Shown: positions 43,231-59,200 of the stretch, piece by piece | Position numbering within the stretch: position 1 is the stretch's first letter | Layout: every line of letters starts with the position of its first letter | Source: Daphnia carinata | Taxonomy: Eukaryota; Arthropoda; Branchiopoda; Diplostraca; Daphniidae | DNA: 64,000 nt | Assembly: GCF_022539665.2 (NCBI RefSeq) | Contig: NC_081332.1 | Location: 7,468,303-7,532,302 of the forward strand | Direction of reading: 5' to 3' | Program-made: the position numbers and the translations under genes | The notes under the pieces: model-generated | What the model saw: only the letters and a program-made list of their open reading frames with translations | What the model was told of the DNA's origin: nothing | Database searches by the model: none

Positions 43231-44127
43231 TCAGGGTAGGCTGAATCTTTCCATAAGTTTACCCTGTTCCGTGAGATTTTTTCTAACTTTTGTCCTCATA
43301 TAATAGATGGGGCAATCTCGGCTAAATGTGGCAAACGATTAGTATTAAGTATGTAACATGATTAGGATATCACTCAAACTATTTACTTGCAACAAAGAAT
43401 CTCTTCGTTGAGACTTCCCTGGCACCGTTGACATTCTGTCCATAAACGATTAAACTTCTCTTCGAGAGCATAAAGTTGGCCAATTTCCCTCTGGTAGAAC
43501 TCCGATTCTTTCGGCTTGCAAAATCTGTTTAAATTGGAACAGCAATTTTAACAAACATCGCCGAGATAGGCAGAAATTAGACTTACTTGCATACAGCACT
43601 ATCGTCTGGAAGGACGGTTTTGCATCCAACACAGGTGGATTTGCGTGTGGTAAAGCTAGCCAATCCACCAATTTTTTAAGTAACAAATGAAGGCGTCCGG
43701 GTATGGTAACCATCTACAATACGGAATACAAACCGTTCAATTATGTCAAGCAAATAAAGGCGATAAGTCCGTGTTTACGTAGCAACAATGATTCCGCTTT
43801 AGATCCAAGTATGGGTTCCAAAATCCGAACAAGGGGTTTTGAAAGCTGATTTTCCAAATGGTATGGGGCATCAATAGGTACGCTGTATTCCATTACAAAA
43901 ATAGGGTTTTCCGTCTAAAGAAGACGTATGAAAACTTAATAGTTCATGAGAAATTTGAAATCCAAAGACGAACCTTGAGGTAAGCTGGTGTACTTTTAGC
44001 GGCTGCGATAATGACATACGGAACTCGATCCCCTAATTTTGGGGTTGTACCAGCATCTCGCTTACGCATCTTGTGAGCTAGTTCCACATGTGCCTGTTTA
44101 CTGGCGTAGTCTTTATCTGTTTTAGTC
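43231..44127 (-). CDS. POLD1: DNA polymerase delta catalytic subunit, last five exons (partial)
   Basis: On the reverse strand, exons 44127-43974, 43914-43779, 43713-43587, 43524-43387 and 43321-43231 join in phase with GT..AG introns of 59-65 nt. They encode [47 protein letters not shown], a CysA zinc module (CVGCKTVL... AVCKFC), the CysB cluster (TECQRCQGS... CCNRDC), [18 protein letters not shown] and a TGA. This follows the C-terminal thumb and metal-binding domains of B-family polymerase delta, the lagging-strand replicase; CysB binds a 4Fe-4S cluster needed for accessory-subunit contact. Exon 3 has a TAA at 43678-43676 where Ser is expected. Upstream exons are lost at the N gap. Confidence 0.9.
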
Positions 44128-44227
44128 NNNNNNNNNNNNNNNNNNNNNNNNNNNNNNNNNNNNNNNNNNNNNNNNNNNNNNNNNNNNNNNNNNNNNNNNN
44201 NNNNNNNNNNNNNNNNNNNNNNNNNNN
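44128..44227. other. Assembly gap, 100 N
   Basis: Exactly 100 N, a common placeholder for a gap of unknown size. The left side stops inside a POLD1 exon and the right side starts inside the satellite, so adjacency of the two is not shown by sequence. Confidence 0.95.
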
Positions 44228-47200
44228 AACTTGGTTCTTCGAACATTCGGTATTTGGCTATGCTTACTAACTTTGATTCGGCAACCTGTTTTTGACGAAT
44301 TTTATTAATTTTTACGATTTCAATGCGAAAATGACTGTGTTTAATGAAATCATTAGAATTTTACACACATAATTCACTACAATTACAAGTACATTTGATT
44401 TAAATAGTTAAGGATATTGGACTGGTAACCATCGCGTTTGGCGAACAACCAATGTAAAAACTCACCACCAGCTGGCGTTTAGTAAAACATGATCAAACTT
44501 GGTTCTTCGAACATTCGGTATTTGGCTATGCTTACTAACTTTGATTCGGCAACCTGTTTTTGACGAATTTTATTAATTTTTACGATTTCAATGCGAAAAT
44601 GACTGTGTTTAATGAAATCATTAGAATTTTACACACATAATTCACTACAATTACAAGTACATTTGATTTAAATAGTTAAGGATATTGGACTGGTAACCAT
44701 CGCGTTTGGCGAACAACCAATGTAAAAAACTCACCACCAGCTGGCGTTTAGTAAAACATGATCAAACTTGGTTCTTCGAACATTCGGTATTTGGCTATGC
44801 TTACTAACTTTGATTCGGCAACCTGTTTTTGACGAATTTTATTAATTTTTACGATTTCAATGCGAAAATGACTGTGTTTAATGAAATCATTAGAATTTTA
44901 CACACATAATTCACTACAATTACAAGTACATTTGATTTAAATAGTTAAGGATATTGGACTGGTAACCATCGCGTTTGGCGAACAACCAATGTAAAAACTC
45001 ACCACCAGCTGGCGTTTAGTAAAACATGATCAAACTTGGTTCTTCGAACATTCGGTATTTGGCTATGCTTACTAACTTTGATTCGGCAACCTGTTTTTGA
45101 CGAATTTTATTAATTTTTACGATTTCAATGCGAAAATGACTGTGTTTAATGAAATCATTAGAATTTTACACACATAATTCACTACAATTACAAGTACATT
45201 TGATTTAAATAGTTAAGGATATTGGACTGGTAACCATCGCGTTTGGCGAACAACCAATGTAAAAACTCACCACCAGCTGGCGTTTAGTAAAACATGATCA
45301 AACTTGGTTCTTCGAACATTCGGTATTTGGCTATGCTTACTAACTTTGATTCGGCAACCTGTTTTTGACGAATTTTATTAATTTTTACGATTTCAATGCG
45401 AAAATGACTGTGTTTAATGAAATCATTAGAATTTTACACACATAATTCACTACAATTACAAGTACATTTGATTTAAATAGTTAAGGATATTGGACTGGTA
45501 ACCATCGCGTTTGGCGAACAACCAATGTAAAAACTCACCACCAGCTGGCGTTTAGTAAAACATGATCAAACTTGGTTCTTCGAACATTCGGTATTTGGCT
45601 ATGCTTACTAACTTTGATTCGGCAACCTGTTTTTGACGAATTTTATTAATTTTTACGATTTCAATGCGAAAATGACTGTGTTTAATGAAATCATTAGAAT
45701 TTTACACACATAATTCACTACAATTACAAGTACATTTGATTTAAATAGTTAAGGATATTGGACTGGTAACCATCGCGTTTGGCGAACAACCAATGTAAAA
45801 ACTCACCACCAGCTGGCGTTTAGTAAAACATGATCAAACTTGGTTCTTCGAACATTCGGTATTTGGCTATGCTTACTAACTTTGATTCGGCAACCTGTTT
45901 TTGACGAATTTTATTAATTTTTACGATTTCAATGCGAAAATGACTGTGTTTAATGAAATCATTAGAATTTTACACACATAATTCACTACAATTACAAGTA
46001 CATTTGATTTAAATAGTTAAGGATATTGGACTGGTAACCATCGCGTTTGGCGAACAACCAATGTAAAAACTCACCACCAGCTGGCGTTTAGTAAAACATG
46101 ATCAAACTTGGTTCTTCGAACATTCGGTATTTGGCTATGCTTACTAACTTTGATTCGGCAACCTGTTTTTGACGAATTTTATTAATTTTTACGATTTCAA
46201 TGCGAAAATGACTGTGTTTAATGAAATCATTAGAATTTTACACACATAATTCACTACAATTACAAGTACATTTGATTTAAATAGTTAAGGATATTGGACT
46301 GGTAACCATCGCGTTTGGCGAACAACCAATGTAAAAACTCACCACCAGCTGGCGTTTAGTAAAACATGATCAAACTTGGTTCTTCGAACATTCGGTATTT
46401 GGCTATGCTTACTAACTTTGATTCGGCAACCTGTTTTTGACGAATTTTATTAATTTTTACGATTTCAATGCGAAAATGACTGTGTTTAATGAAATCATTA
46501 GAATTTTACACACATAATTCACTACAATTACAAGTACATTTGATTTAAATAGTTAAGGATATTGGACTGGTAACCATCGCGTTTGGCGAACAACCAATGT
46601 AAAAACTCACCACCAGCTGGCGTTTAGTAAAACATGATCAAACTTGGTTCTTCGAACATTCGGTATTTGGCTATGCTTACTAACTTTGATTCGGCAACCT
46701 GTTTTTGACGAATTTTATTAATTTTTACGATTTCAATGCGAAAATGACTGTGTTTAATGAAATCATTAGAATTTTACACACATAATTCACTACAATTACA
46801 AGTACATTTGATTTAAATAGTTAAGGATATTGGACTGGTAACCATCGCGTTTGGCGAACAACCAATGTAAAAACTCACCACCAGCTGGCGTTTAGTAAAA
46901 CATGATCAAACTTGGTTCTTCGAACATTCGGTATTTGGCTATGCTTACTAACTTTGATTCGGCAACCTGTTTTTGACGAATTTTATTAATTTTTACGATT
47001 TCAATGCGAAAATGACTGTGTTTAATGAAATCATTAGAATTTTACACACATAATTCACTACAATTACAAGTACATTTGATTTAAATAGTTAAGGATATTG
47101 GACTGGTAACCATCGCGTTTGGCGAACAACCAATGTAAAAACTCACCACCAGCTGGCGTTTAGTAAAACATGATCAAACTTGGTTCTTCGAACATTCGGT

Positions 47201-50200
47201 ATTTGGCTATGCTTACTAACTTTGATTCGGCAACCTGTTTTTGACGAATTTTATTAATTTTTACGATTTCAATGCGAAAATGACTGTGTTTAATGAAATC
47301 ATTAGAATTTTACACACATAATTCACTACAATTACAAGTACATTTGATTTAAATAGTTAAGGATATTGGACTGGTAACCATCGCGTTTGGCGAACAACCA
47401 ATGTAAAAACTCACCACCAGCTGGCGTTTAGTAAAACATGATCAAACTTGGTTCTTCGAACATTCGGTATTTGGCTATGCTTACTAACTTTGATTCGGCA
47501 ACCTGTTTTTGACGAATTTTATTAATTTTTACGATTTCAATGCGAAAATGACTGTGTTTAATGAAATCATTAGAATTTTACACACATAATTCACTACAAT
47601 TACAAGTACATTTGATTTAAATAGTTAAGGATATTGGACTGGTAACCATCGCGTTTGGCGAACAACCAATGTAAAAACTCACCACCAGCTGGCGTTTAGT
47701 AAAACATGATCAAACTTGGTTCTTCGAACATTCGGTATTTGGCTATGCTTACTAACTTTGATTCGGCAACCTGTTTTTGACGAATTTTATTAATTTTTAC
47801 GATTTCAATGCGAAAATGACTGTGTTTAATGAAATCATTAGAATTTTACACACATAATTCACTACAATTACAAGTACATTTGATTTAAATAGTTAAGGAT
47901 ATTGGACTGGTAACCATCGCGTTTGGCGAACAACCAATGTAAAAACTCACCACCAGCTGGCGTTTAGTAAAACATGATCAAACTTGGTTCTTCGAACATT
48001 CGGTATTTGGCTATGCTTACTAACTTTGATTCGGCAACCTGTTTTTGACGAATTTTATTAATTTTTACGATTTCAGTGCGAAAATGACTGTGTTTAATGA
48101 AATCATTAGAATTTTACACACATAATTCACTACAATTACAAGTACATTTGATTTAAATAGTTAAGGATATTGGACTGGTAACCATCGCGTTTGGCGAACA
48201 ACCAATGTAAAAACTCACCACCAGCTGGCGTTTAGTAAAACATGATCAAACTTGGTTCTTCGAACATTCGGTATTTGGCTATGCTTACTAACTTTGATTC
48301 GGCAACCTGTTTTTGACGAATTTTATTAATTTTTACGATTTCAATGCGAAAATGACTGTGTTTAATGAAATCATTAGAATTTTACACACATAATTCACTA
48401 CAATTACAAGTACATTTGATTTAAATAGTTAAGGATATTGGACTGGTAACCATCGCGTTTGGCGAACAACCAATGTAAAAACTCACCACCAGCTGGCGTT
48501 TAGTAAAACATGATCAAACTTGGTTCTTCGAACATTCGGTATTTGGCTATGCTTACTAACTTTGATTCGGCAACCTGTTTTTGACGAATTTTATTAATTT
48601 TTACGATTTCAATGCGAAAATGACTGTGTTTAATGAAATCATTAGAATTTTACACACATAATTCACTACAATTACAAGTACATTTGATTTAAATAGTTAA
48701 GGATATTGGACTGGTAACCATCGCGTTTGGCGAACAACCAATGTAAAAACTCACCACCAGCTGGCGTTTAGTAAAACATGATCAAACTTGGTTCTTCGAA
48801 CATTCGGTATTTGGCTATGCTTACTAACTTTGATTCGGCAACCTGTTTTTGACGAATTTTATTAATTTTTACGATTTCAATGCGAAAATGACTGTGTTTA
48901 ATGAAATCATTAGAATTTTACACACATAATTCACTACAATTACAAGTACATTTGATTTAAATAGTTAAGGATATTGGACTGGTAACCATCGCGTTTGGCG
49001 AACAACCAATGTAAAAACTCACCACCAGCTGGCGTTTAGTAAAACATGATCAAACTTGGTTCTTCGAACATTCGGTATTTGGCTATGCTTACTAACTTTG
49101 ATTCGGCAACCTGTTTTTGACGAATTTTATTAATTTTTACGATTTCAATGCGAAAATGACTGTGTTTAATGAAATCATTAGAATTTTACACACATAATTC
49201 ACTACAATTACAAGTACATTTGATTTAAATAGTTAAGGATATTGGACTGGTAACCATCGCGTTTGGCGAACAACCAATGTAAAAACTCACCACCAGCTGG
49301 CGTTTAGTAAAACATGATCAAACTTGGTTCTTCGAACATTCGGTATTTGGCTATGCTTACTAACTTTGATTCGGCAACCTGTTTTTGACGAATTTTATTA
49401 ATTTTTACGATTTCAATGCGAAAATGACTGTGTTTAATGAAATCATTAGAATTTTACACACATAATTCACTACAATTACAAGTACATTTGATTTAAATAG
49501 TTAAGGATATTGGACTGGTAACCATCGCGTTTGGCGAACAACCAATGTAAAAACTCACCACCAGCTGGCGTTTAGTAAAACATGATCAAACTTGGTTCTT
49601 CGAACATTCGGTATTTGGCTATGCTTACTAACTTTGATTCGGCAACCTGTTTTTGACGAATTTTATTAATTTTTACGATTTCAATGCGAAAATGACTGTG
49701 TTTAATGAAATCATTAGAATTTTACACACATAATTCACTACAATTACAAGTACATTTGATTTAAATAGTTAAGGATATTGGACTGGTAACCATCGCGTTT
49801 GGCGAACAACCAATGTAAAAACTCACCACCAGCTGGCGTTTAGTAAAACATGATCAAACTTGGTTCTTCGAACATTCGGTATTTGGCTATGCTTACTAAC
49901 TTTGATTCGGCAACCTGTTTTTGACGAATTTTATTAATTTTTACGATTTCAATGCGAAAATGACTGTGTTTAATGAAATCATTAGAATTTTACACACATA
50001 ATTCACTACAATTACAAGTACATTTGATTTAAATAGTTAAGGATATTGGACTGGTAACCATCGCGTTTGGCGAACAACCAATGTAAAAACTCACCACCAG
50101 CTGGCGTTTAGTAAAACATGATCAAACTTGGTTCTTCGAACATTCGGTATTTGGCTATGCTTACTAACTTTGATTCGGCAACCTGTTTTTGACGAATTTT

Positions 50201-53200
50201 ATTAATTTTTACGATTTCAATGCGAAAATGACTGTGTTTAATGAAATCATTAGAATTTTACACACATAATTCACTACAATTACAAGTACATTTGATTTAA
50301 ATAGTTAAGGATATTGGACTGGTAACCATCGCGTTTGGCGAACAACCAATGTAAAAACTCACCACCAGCTGGCGTTTAGTAAAACATGATCAAACTTGGT
50401 TCTTCGAACATTCGGTATTTGGCTATGCTTACTAACTTTGATTCGGCAACCTGTTTTTGACGAATTTTATTAATTTTTACGATTTCAATGCGAAAATGAC
50501 TGTGTTTAATGAAATCATTAGAATTTTACACACATAATTCACTACAATTACAAGTACATTTGATTTAAATAGTTAAGGATATTGGACTGGTAACCATCGC
50601 GTTTGGCGAACAACCAATGTAAAAACTCACCACCAGCTGGCGTTTAGTAAAACATGATCAAACTTGGTTCTTCGAACATTCGGTATTTGGCTATGCTTAC
50701 TAACTTTGATTCGGCAACCTGTTTTTGACGAATTTTATTAATTTTTACGATTTCAATGCGAAAATGACTGTGTTTAATGAAATCATTAGAATTTTACACA
50801 CATAATTCACTACAATTACAAGTACATTTGATTTAAATAGTTAAGGATATTGGACTGGTAACCATCGCGTTTGGCGAACAACCAATGTAAAAACTCACCA
50901 CCAGCTGGCGTTTAGTAAAACATGATCAAACTTGGTTCTTCGAACATTCGGTATTTGGCTATGCTTACTAACTTTGATTCGGCAACCTGTTTTTGACGAA
51001 TTTTATTAATTTTTACGATTTCAATGCGAAAATGACTGTGTTTAATGAAATCATTAGAATTTTACACACATAATTCACTACAATTACAAGTACATTTGAT
51101 TTAAATAGTTAAGGATATTGGACTGGTAACCATCGCGTTTGGCGAACAACCAATGTAAAAACTCACCACCAGCTGGCGTTTAGTAAAACATGATCAAACT
51201 TGGTTCTTCGAACATTCGGTATTTGGCTATGCTTACTAACTTTGATTCGGCAACCTGTTTTTGACGAATTTTATTAATTTTTACGATTTCAATGCGAAAA
51301 TGACTGTGTTTAATGAAATCATTAGAATTTTACACACATAATTCACTACAATTACAAGTACATTTGATTTAAATAGTTAAGGATATTGGACTGGTAACCA
51401 TCGCGTTTGGCGAACAACCAATGTAAAAACTCACCACCAGCTGGCGTTTAGTAAAACATGATCAAACTTGGTTCTTCGAACATTCGGTATTTGGCTATGC
51501 TTACTAACTTTGATTCGGCAACCTGTTTTTGACGAATTTTATTAATTTTTACGATTTCAATGCGAAAATGACTGTGTTTAATGAAATCATTAGAATTTTA
51601 CACACATAATTCACTACAATTACAAGTACATTTGATTTAAATAGTTAAGGATATTGGACTGGTAACCATCGCGTTTGGCGAACAACCAATGTAAAAACTC
51701 ACCACCAGCTGGCGTTTAGTAAAACATGATCAAACTTGGTTCTTCGAACATTCGGTATTTTGCTATGCTTACTAACTTTGATTCGGCAACCTGTTTTTGA
51801 CGAATTTTATTAATTTTTACGATTTCAATGCGAAAATGACTGTGTTTAATGAAATCATTAGAATTTTACACACATAATTCACTACAATTACAAGTACATT
51901 TGATTTAAATAGTTAAGGATATTGGACTGGTAACCATCGCGTTTGGCGAACAACCAATGTAAAAACTCACCACCAGCTGGCGTTTAGTAAAACATGATCA
52001 AACTTGGTTCTTCGAACATTCGGTATTTGGCTATGCTTACTAACTTTGATTCGGCAACCTGTTTTTGACGAATTTTATTAATTTTTACGATTTCAGTGCG
52101 AAAATGACTGTGTTTAATGAAATCATTAGAATTTTACACACATAATTCACTACAATTACAAGTACATTTGATTTAAATAGTTAAGGATATTGGACTGGTA
52201 ACCATCGCGTTTGGCGAACAACCAATGTAAAAACTCACCACCAGCTGGCGTTTAGTAAAACATGATCAAACTTGGTTCTTCGAACATTCGGTATTTGGCT
52301 ATGCTTACTAACTTTGATTCGGCAACCTGTTTTTGACGAATTTTATTAATTTTTACGATTTCAATGCGAAAATGACTGTGTTTAATGAAATCATTAGAAT
52401 TTTACACACATAATTCACTACAATTACAAGTACATTTGATTTAAATAGTTAAGGATATTGGACTGGTAACCATCGCGTTTGGCGAACAACCAATGTAAAA
52501 ACTCACCACCAGCTGGCGTTTAGTAAAACATGATCAAACTTGGTTCTTCGAACATTCGGTATTTGGCTATGCTTACTAACTTTGATTCGGCAACCTGTTT
52601 TTGACGAATTTTATTAATTTTTACGATTTCAATGCGAAAATGACTGTGTTTAATGAAATCATTAGAATTTTACACACATAATTCACTACAATTACAAGTA
52701 CATTTGATTTAAATAGTTAAGGATATTGGACTGGTAACCATCGCGTTTGGCGAACAACCAATGTAAAAACTCACCACCAGCTGGCGTTTAGTAAAACATG
52801 ATCAAACTTGGTTCTTCGAACATTCGGTATTTGGCTATGCTTACTAACTTTGATTCGGCAACCTGTTTTTGACGAATTTTATTAATTTTTACGATTTCAA
52901 TGCGAAAATGACTGTGTTTAATGAAATCATTAGAATTTTACACACATAATTCACTACAATTACAAGTACATTTGATTTAAATAGTTAAGGATATTGGACT
53001 GGTAACCATCGCGTTTGGCGAACAACCAATGTAAAAACTCACCACCAGCTGGCGTTTAGTAAAACATGATCAAACTTGGTTCTTCGAACATTCGGTATTT
53101 GGCTATGCTTACTAACTTTGATTCGGCAACCTGTTTTTGACGAATTTTATTAATTTTTACGATTTCAATGCGAAAATGACTGTGTTTAATGAAATCATTA

Positions 53201-56200
53201 GAATTTTACACACATAATTCACTACAATTACAAGTACATTTGATTTAAATAGTTAAGGATATTGGACTGGTAACCATCGCGTTTGGCGAACAACCAATGT
53301 AAAAACTCACCACCAGCTGGCGTTTAGTAAAACATGATCAAACTTGGTTCTTCGAACATTCGGTATTTGGCTATGCTTACTAACTTTGATTCGGCAACCT
53401 GTTTTTGACGAATTTTATTAATTTTTACGATTTCAATGCGAAAATGACTGTGTTTAATGAAATCATTAGAATTTTACACACATAATTCACTACAATTACA
53501 AGTACATTTGATTTAAATAGTTAAGGATATTGGACTGGTAACCATCGCGTTTGGCGAACAACCAATGTAAAAACTCACCACCAGCTGGCGTTTAGTAAAA
53601 CATGATCAAACTTGGTTCTTCGAACATTCGGTATTTGGCTATGCTTACTAACTTTGATTCGGCAACCTGTTTTTGACGAATTTTATTAATTTTTACGATT
53701 TCAATGCGAAAATGACTGTGTTTAATGAAATCATTAGAATTTTACACACACACATAATTCACTACAATTACAAGTACATTTGATTTAAATAGTTAAGGAT
53801 ATTGGACTGGTAACCATCGCGTTTGGCGAACAACCAATGTAAAAACTCACCACCAGCTGGCGTTTAGTAAAACATGATCAAACTTGGTTCTTCGAACATT
53901 CGGTATTTGGCTATGCTTACTAACTTTGATTCGGCAACCTGTTTTTGACGAATTTTATTAATTTTTACGATTTCAATGCGAAAATGACTGTGTTTAATGA
54001 AATCATTAGAATTTTACACACATAATTCACTACAATTACAAGTACATTTGATTTAAATAGTTAAGGATATTGGACTGGTAACCATCGCGTTTGGCGAACA
54101 ACCAATGTAAAAACTCACCACCAGCTGGCGTTTAGTAAAACATGATCAAACTTGGTTCTTCGAACATTCGGTATTTGGCTATGCTTACTAACTTTGATTC
54201 GGCAACCTGTTTTTGACGAATTTTATTAATTTTTACGATTTCAATGCGAAAATGACTGTGTTTAATGAAATCATTAGAATTTTACACACATAATTCACTA
54301 CAATTACAAGTACATTTGATTTAAATAGTTAAGGATATTGGACTGGTAACCATCGCGTTTGGCGAACAACCAATGTAAAAACTCACCACCAGCTGGCGTT
54401 TAGTAAAACATGATCAAACTTGGTTCTTCGAACATTCGGTATTTGGCTATGCTTACTAACTTTGATTCGGCAACCTGTTTTTGACGAATTTTATTAATTT
54501 TTACGATTTCAATGCGAAAATGACTGTGTTTAATGAAATCATTAGAATTTTACACACATAATTCACTACAATTACAAGTACATTTGATTTAAATAGTTAA
54601 GGATATTGGACTGGTAACCATCGCGTTTGGCGAACAACCAATGTAAAAACTCACCACCAGCTGGCGTTTAGTAAAACATGATCAAACTTGGTTCTTCGAA
54701 CATTCGGTATTTGGCTATGCTTACTAACTTTGATTCGGCAACCTGTTTTTGACGAATTTTATTAATTTTTACGATTTCAATGCGAAAATGACTGTGTTTA
54801 ATGAAATCATTAGAATTTTACACACATAATTCACTACAATTACAAGTACATTTGATTTAAATAGTTAAGGATATTGGACTGGTAACCATCGCGTTTGGCG
54901 AACAACCAATGTAAAAACTCACCACCAGCTGGCGTTTAGTAAAACATGATCAAACTTGGTTCTTCGAACATTCGGTATTTGGCTATGCTTACTAACTTTG
55001 ATTCGGCAACCTGTTTTTGACGAATTTTATTAATTTTTACGATTTCAATGCGAAAATGACTGTGTTTAATGAAATCATTAGAATTTTACACACATAATTC
55101 ACTACAATTACAAGTACATTTGATTTAAATAGTTAAGGATATTGGACTGGTAACCATCGCGTTTGGCGAACAACCAATGTAAAAACTCACCACCAGCTGG
55201 CGTTTAGTAAAACATGATCAAACTTGGTTCTTCGAACATTCGGTATTTGGCTATGCTTACTAACTTTGATTCGGCAACCTGTTTTTGACGAATTTTATTA
55301 ATTTTTACGATTTCAATGCGAAAATGACTGTGTTTAATGAAATCATTAGAATTTTACACACATAATTCACTACAATTACAAGTACATTTGATTTAAATAG
55401 TTAAGGATATTGGACTGGTAACCATCGCGTTTGGCGAACAACCAATGTAAAAACTCACCACCAGCTGGCGTTTAGTAAAACATGATCAAACTTGGTTCTT
55501 CGAACATTCGGTATTTGGCTATGCTTACTAACTTTGATTCGGCAACCTGTTTTTGACGAATTTTATTAATTTTTACGATTTCAATGCGAAAATGACTGTG
55601 TTTAATGAAATCATTAGAATTTTACACACATAATTCACTACAATTACAAGTACATTTGATTTAAATAGTTAAGGATATTGGACTGGTAACCATCGCGTTT
55701 GGCGAACAACCAATGTAAAAACTCACCACCAGCTGGCGTTTAGTAAAACATGATCAAACTTGGTTCTTCGAACATTCGGTATTTGGCTATGCTTACTAAC
55801 TTTGATTCGGCAACCTGTTTTTGACGAATTTTATTAATTTTTACGATTTCAATGCGAAAATGACTGTGTTTAATGAAATCATTAGAATTTTACACACATA
55901 ATTCACTACAATTACAAGTACATTTGATTTAAATAGTTAAGGATATTGGACTGGTAACCATCGCGTTTGGCGAACAACCAATGTAAAAACTCACCACCAG
56001 CTGGCGTTTAGTAAAACATGATCAAACTTGGTTCTTCGAACATTCGGTATTTGGCTATGCTTACTAACTTTGATTCGGCAACCTGTTTTTGACGAATTTT
56101 ATTAATTTTTACGATTTCAATGCGAAAATGACTGTGTTTAATGAAATCATTAGAATTTTACACACATAATTCACTACAATTACAAGTACATTTGATTTAA

Positions 56201-59200
56201 ATAGTTAAGGATATTGGACTGGTAACCATCGCGTTTGGCGAACAACCAATGTAAAAACTCACCACCAGCTGGCGTTTAGTAAAACATGATCAAACTTGGT
56301 TCTTCGAACATTCGGTATTTGGCTATGCTTACTAACTTTGATTCGGCAACCTGTTTTTGACGAATTTTATTAATTTTTACGATTTCAATGCGAAAATGAC
56401 TGTGTTTAATGAAATCATTAGAATTTTACACACATAATTCACTACAATTACAAGTACATTTGATTTAAATAGTTAAGGATATTGGACTGGTAACCATCGC
56501 GTTTGGGGAACAACCAATGTAAAAACTCACCACCAGCTGGCGTTTAGTAAAACATGATCAAACTTGGTTCTTCGAACATTCGGTATTTGGCTATGCTTAC
56601 TAACTTTGATTCGGCAACCTGTTTTTGACGAATTTTATTAATTTTTACGATTTCAATGCGAAAATGACTGTGTTTAATGAAATCATTAGAATTTTACACA
56701 CATAATTCACTACAATTACAAGTACATTTGATTTAAATAGTTAAGGATATTGGACTGGTAACCATCGCGTTTGGCGAACAACCAATGTAAAAACTCACCA
56801 CCAGCTGGCGTTTAGTAAAACATGATCAAACTTGGTTCTTCGAACATTCGGTATTTGGCTATGCTTACTAACTTTGATTCGGCAACCTGTTTTTGACGAA
56901 TTTTATTAATTTTTACGATTTCAATGCGAAAATGACTGTGTTTAATGAAATCATTAGAATTTTACACACATAATTCACTACAATTACAAGTACATTTGAT
57001 TTAAATAGTTAAGGATATTGGACTGGTAACCATCGCGTTTGGCGAACAACCAATGTAAAAACTCACCACCAGCTGGCGTTTAGTAAAACATGATCAAACT
57101 TGGTTCTTCGAACATTCGGTATTTGGCTATGCTTACTAACTTTGATTCGGCAACCTGTTTTTGACGAATTTTATTAATTTTTACGATTTCAATGCGAAAA
57201 TGACTGTGTTTAATGAAATCATTAGAATTTTACACACATAATTCACTACAATTACAAGTACATTTGATTTAAATAGTTAAGGATATTGGACTGGTAACCA
57301 TCGCGTTTGGCGAACAACCAATGTAAAAACTCACCACCAGCTGGCGTTTAGTAAAACATGATCAAACTTGGTTCTTCGAACATTCGGTATTTGGCTATGC
57401 TTACTAACTTTGATTCGGCAACCTGTTTTTGACGAATTTTATTAATTTTTACGATTTCAATGCGAAAATGACTGTGTTTAATGAAATCATTAGAATTTTA
57501 CACACATAATTCACTACAATTACAAGTACATTTGATTTAAATAGTTAAGGATATTGGACTGGTAACCATCGCGTTTGGCGAACAACCAATGTAAAAACTC
57601 ACCACCAGCTGGCGTTTAGTAAAACATGATCAAACTTGGTTCTTCGAACATTCGGTATTTGGCTATGCTTACTAACTTTGATTCGGCAACCTGTTTTTGA
57701 CGAATTTTATTAATTTTTACGATTTCAATGCGAAAATGACTGTGTTTAATGAAATCATTAGAATTTTACACACATAATTCACTACAATTACAAGTACATT
57801 TGATTTAAATAGTTAAGGATATTGGACTGGTAACCATCGCGTTTGGCGAACAACCAATGTAAAAACTCACCACCAGCTGGCGTTTAGTAAAACATGATCA
57901 AACTTGGTTCTTCGAACATTCGGTATTTGGCTATGCTTACTAACTTTGATTCGGCAACCTGTTTTTGACGAATTTTATTAATTTTTACGATTTCAATGCG
58001 AAAATGACTGTGTTTAATGAAATCATTAGAATTTTACACACATAATTCACTACAATTACAAGTACATTTGATTTAAATAGTTAAGGATATTGGACTGGTA
58101 ACCATCGCGTTTGGCGAACAACCAATGTAAAAACTCACCACCAGCTGGCGTTTAGTAAAACATGATCAAACTTGGTTCTTCGAACATTCGGTATTTGGCT
58201 ATGCTTACTAACTTTGATTCGGCAACCTGTTTTTGACGAATTTTATTAATTTTTACGATTTCAATGCGAAAATGACTGTGTTTAATGAAATCATTAGAAT
58301 TTTACACACATAATTCACTACAATTACAAGTACATTTGATTTAAATAGTTAAGGATATTGGACTGGTAACCATCGCGTTTGGCGAACAACCAATGTAAAA
58401 ACTCACCACCAGCTGGCGTTTAGTAAAACATGATCAAACTTGGTTCTTCGAACATTCGGTATTTGGCTATGCTTACTAACTTTGATTCGGCAACCTGTTT
58501 TTGACGAATTTTATTAATTTTTACGATTTCAATGCGAAAATGACTGTGTTTAATGAAATCATTAGAATTTTACACACATAATTCACTACAATTACAAGTA
58601 CATTTGATTTAAATAGTTAAGGATATTGGACTGGTAACCATCGCGTTTGGCGAACAACCAATGTAAAAACTCACCACCAGCTGGCGTTTAGTAAAACATG
58701 ATCAAACTTGGTTCTTCGAACATTCGGTATTTGGCTATGCTTACTAACTTTGATTCGGCAACCTGTTTTTGACGAATTTTATTAATTTTTACGATTTCAG
58801 TGCGAAAATGACTGTGTTTAATGAAATCATTAGAATTTTACACACATAATTCACTACAATTACAAGTACATTTGATTTAAATAGTTAAGGATATTGGACT
58901 GGTAACCATCGCGTTTGGCGAACAACCAATGTAAAAACTCACCACCAGCTGGCGTTTAGTAAAACATGATCAAACTTGGTTCTTCGAACATTCGGTATTT
59001 GGCTATGCTTACTAACTTTGATTCGGCAACCTGTTTTTGACGAATTTTATTAATTTTTACGATTTCAATGCGAAAATGACTGTGTTTAATGAAATCATTA
59101 GAATTTTACACACATAATTCACTACAATTACAAGTACATTTGATTTAAATAGTTAAGGATATTGGACTGGTAACCATCGCGTTTGGCGAACAACCAATGT

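Noticed and set aside
43450-43713. 87-codon ORF over POLD1 exons 3 and 4
   Set aside because: It reads through an intron in the wrong frame; the spliced model matches the known protein.
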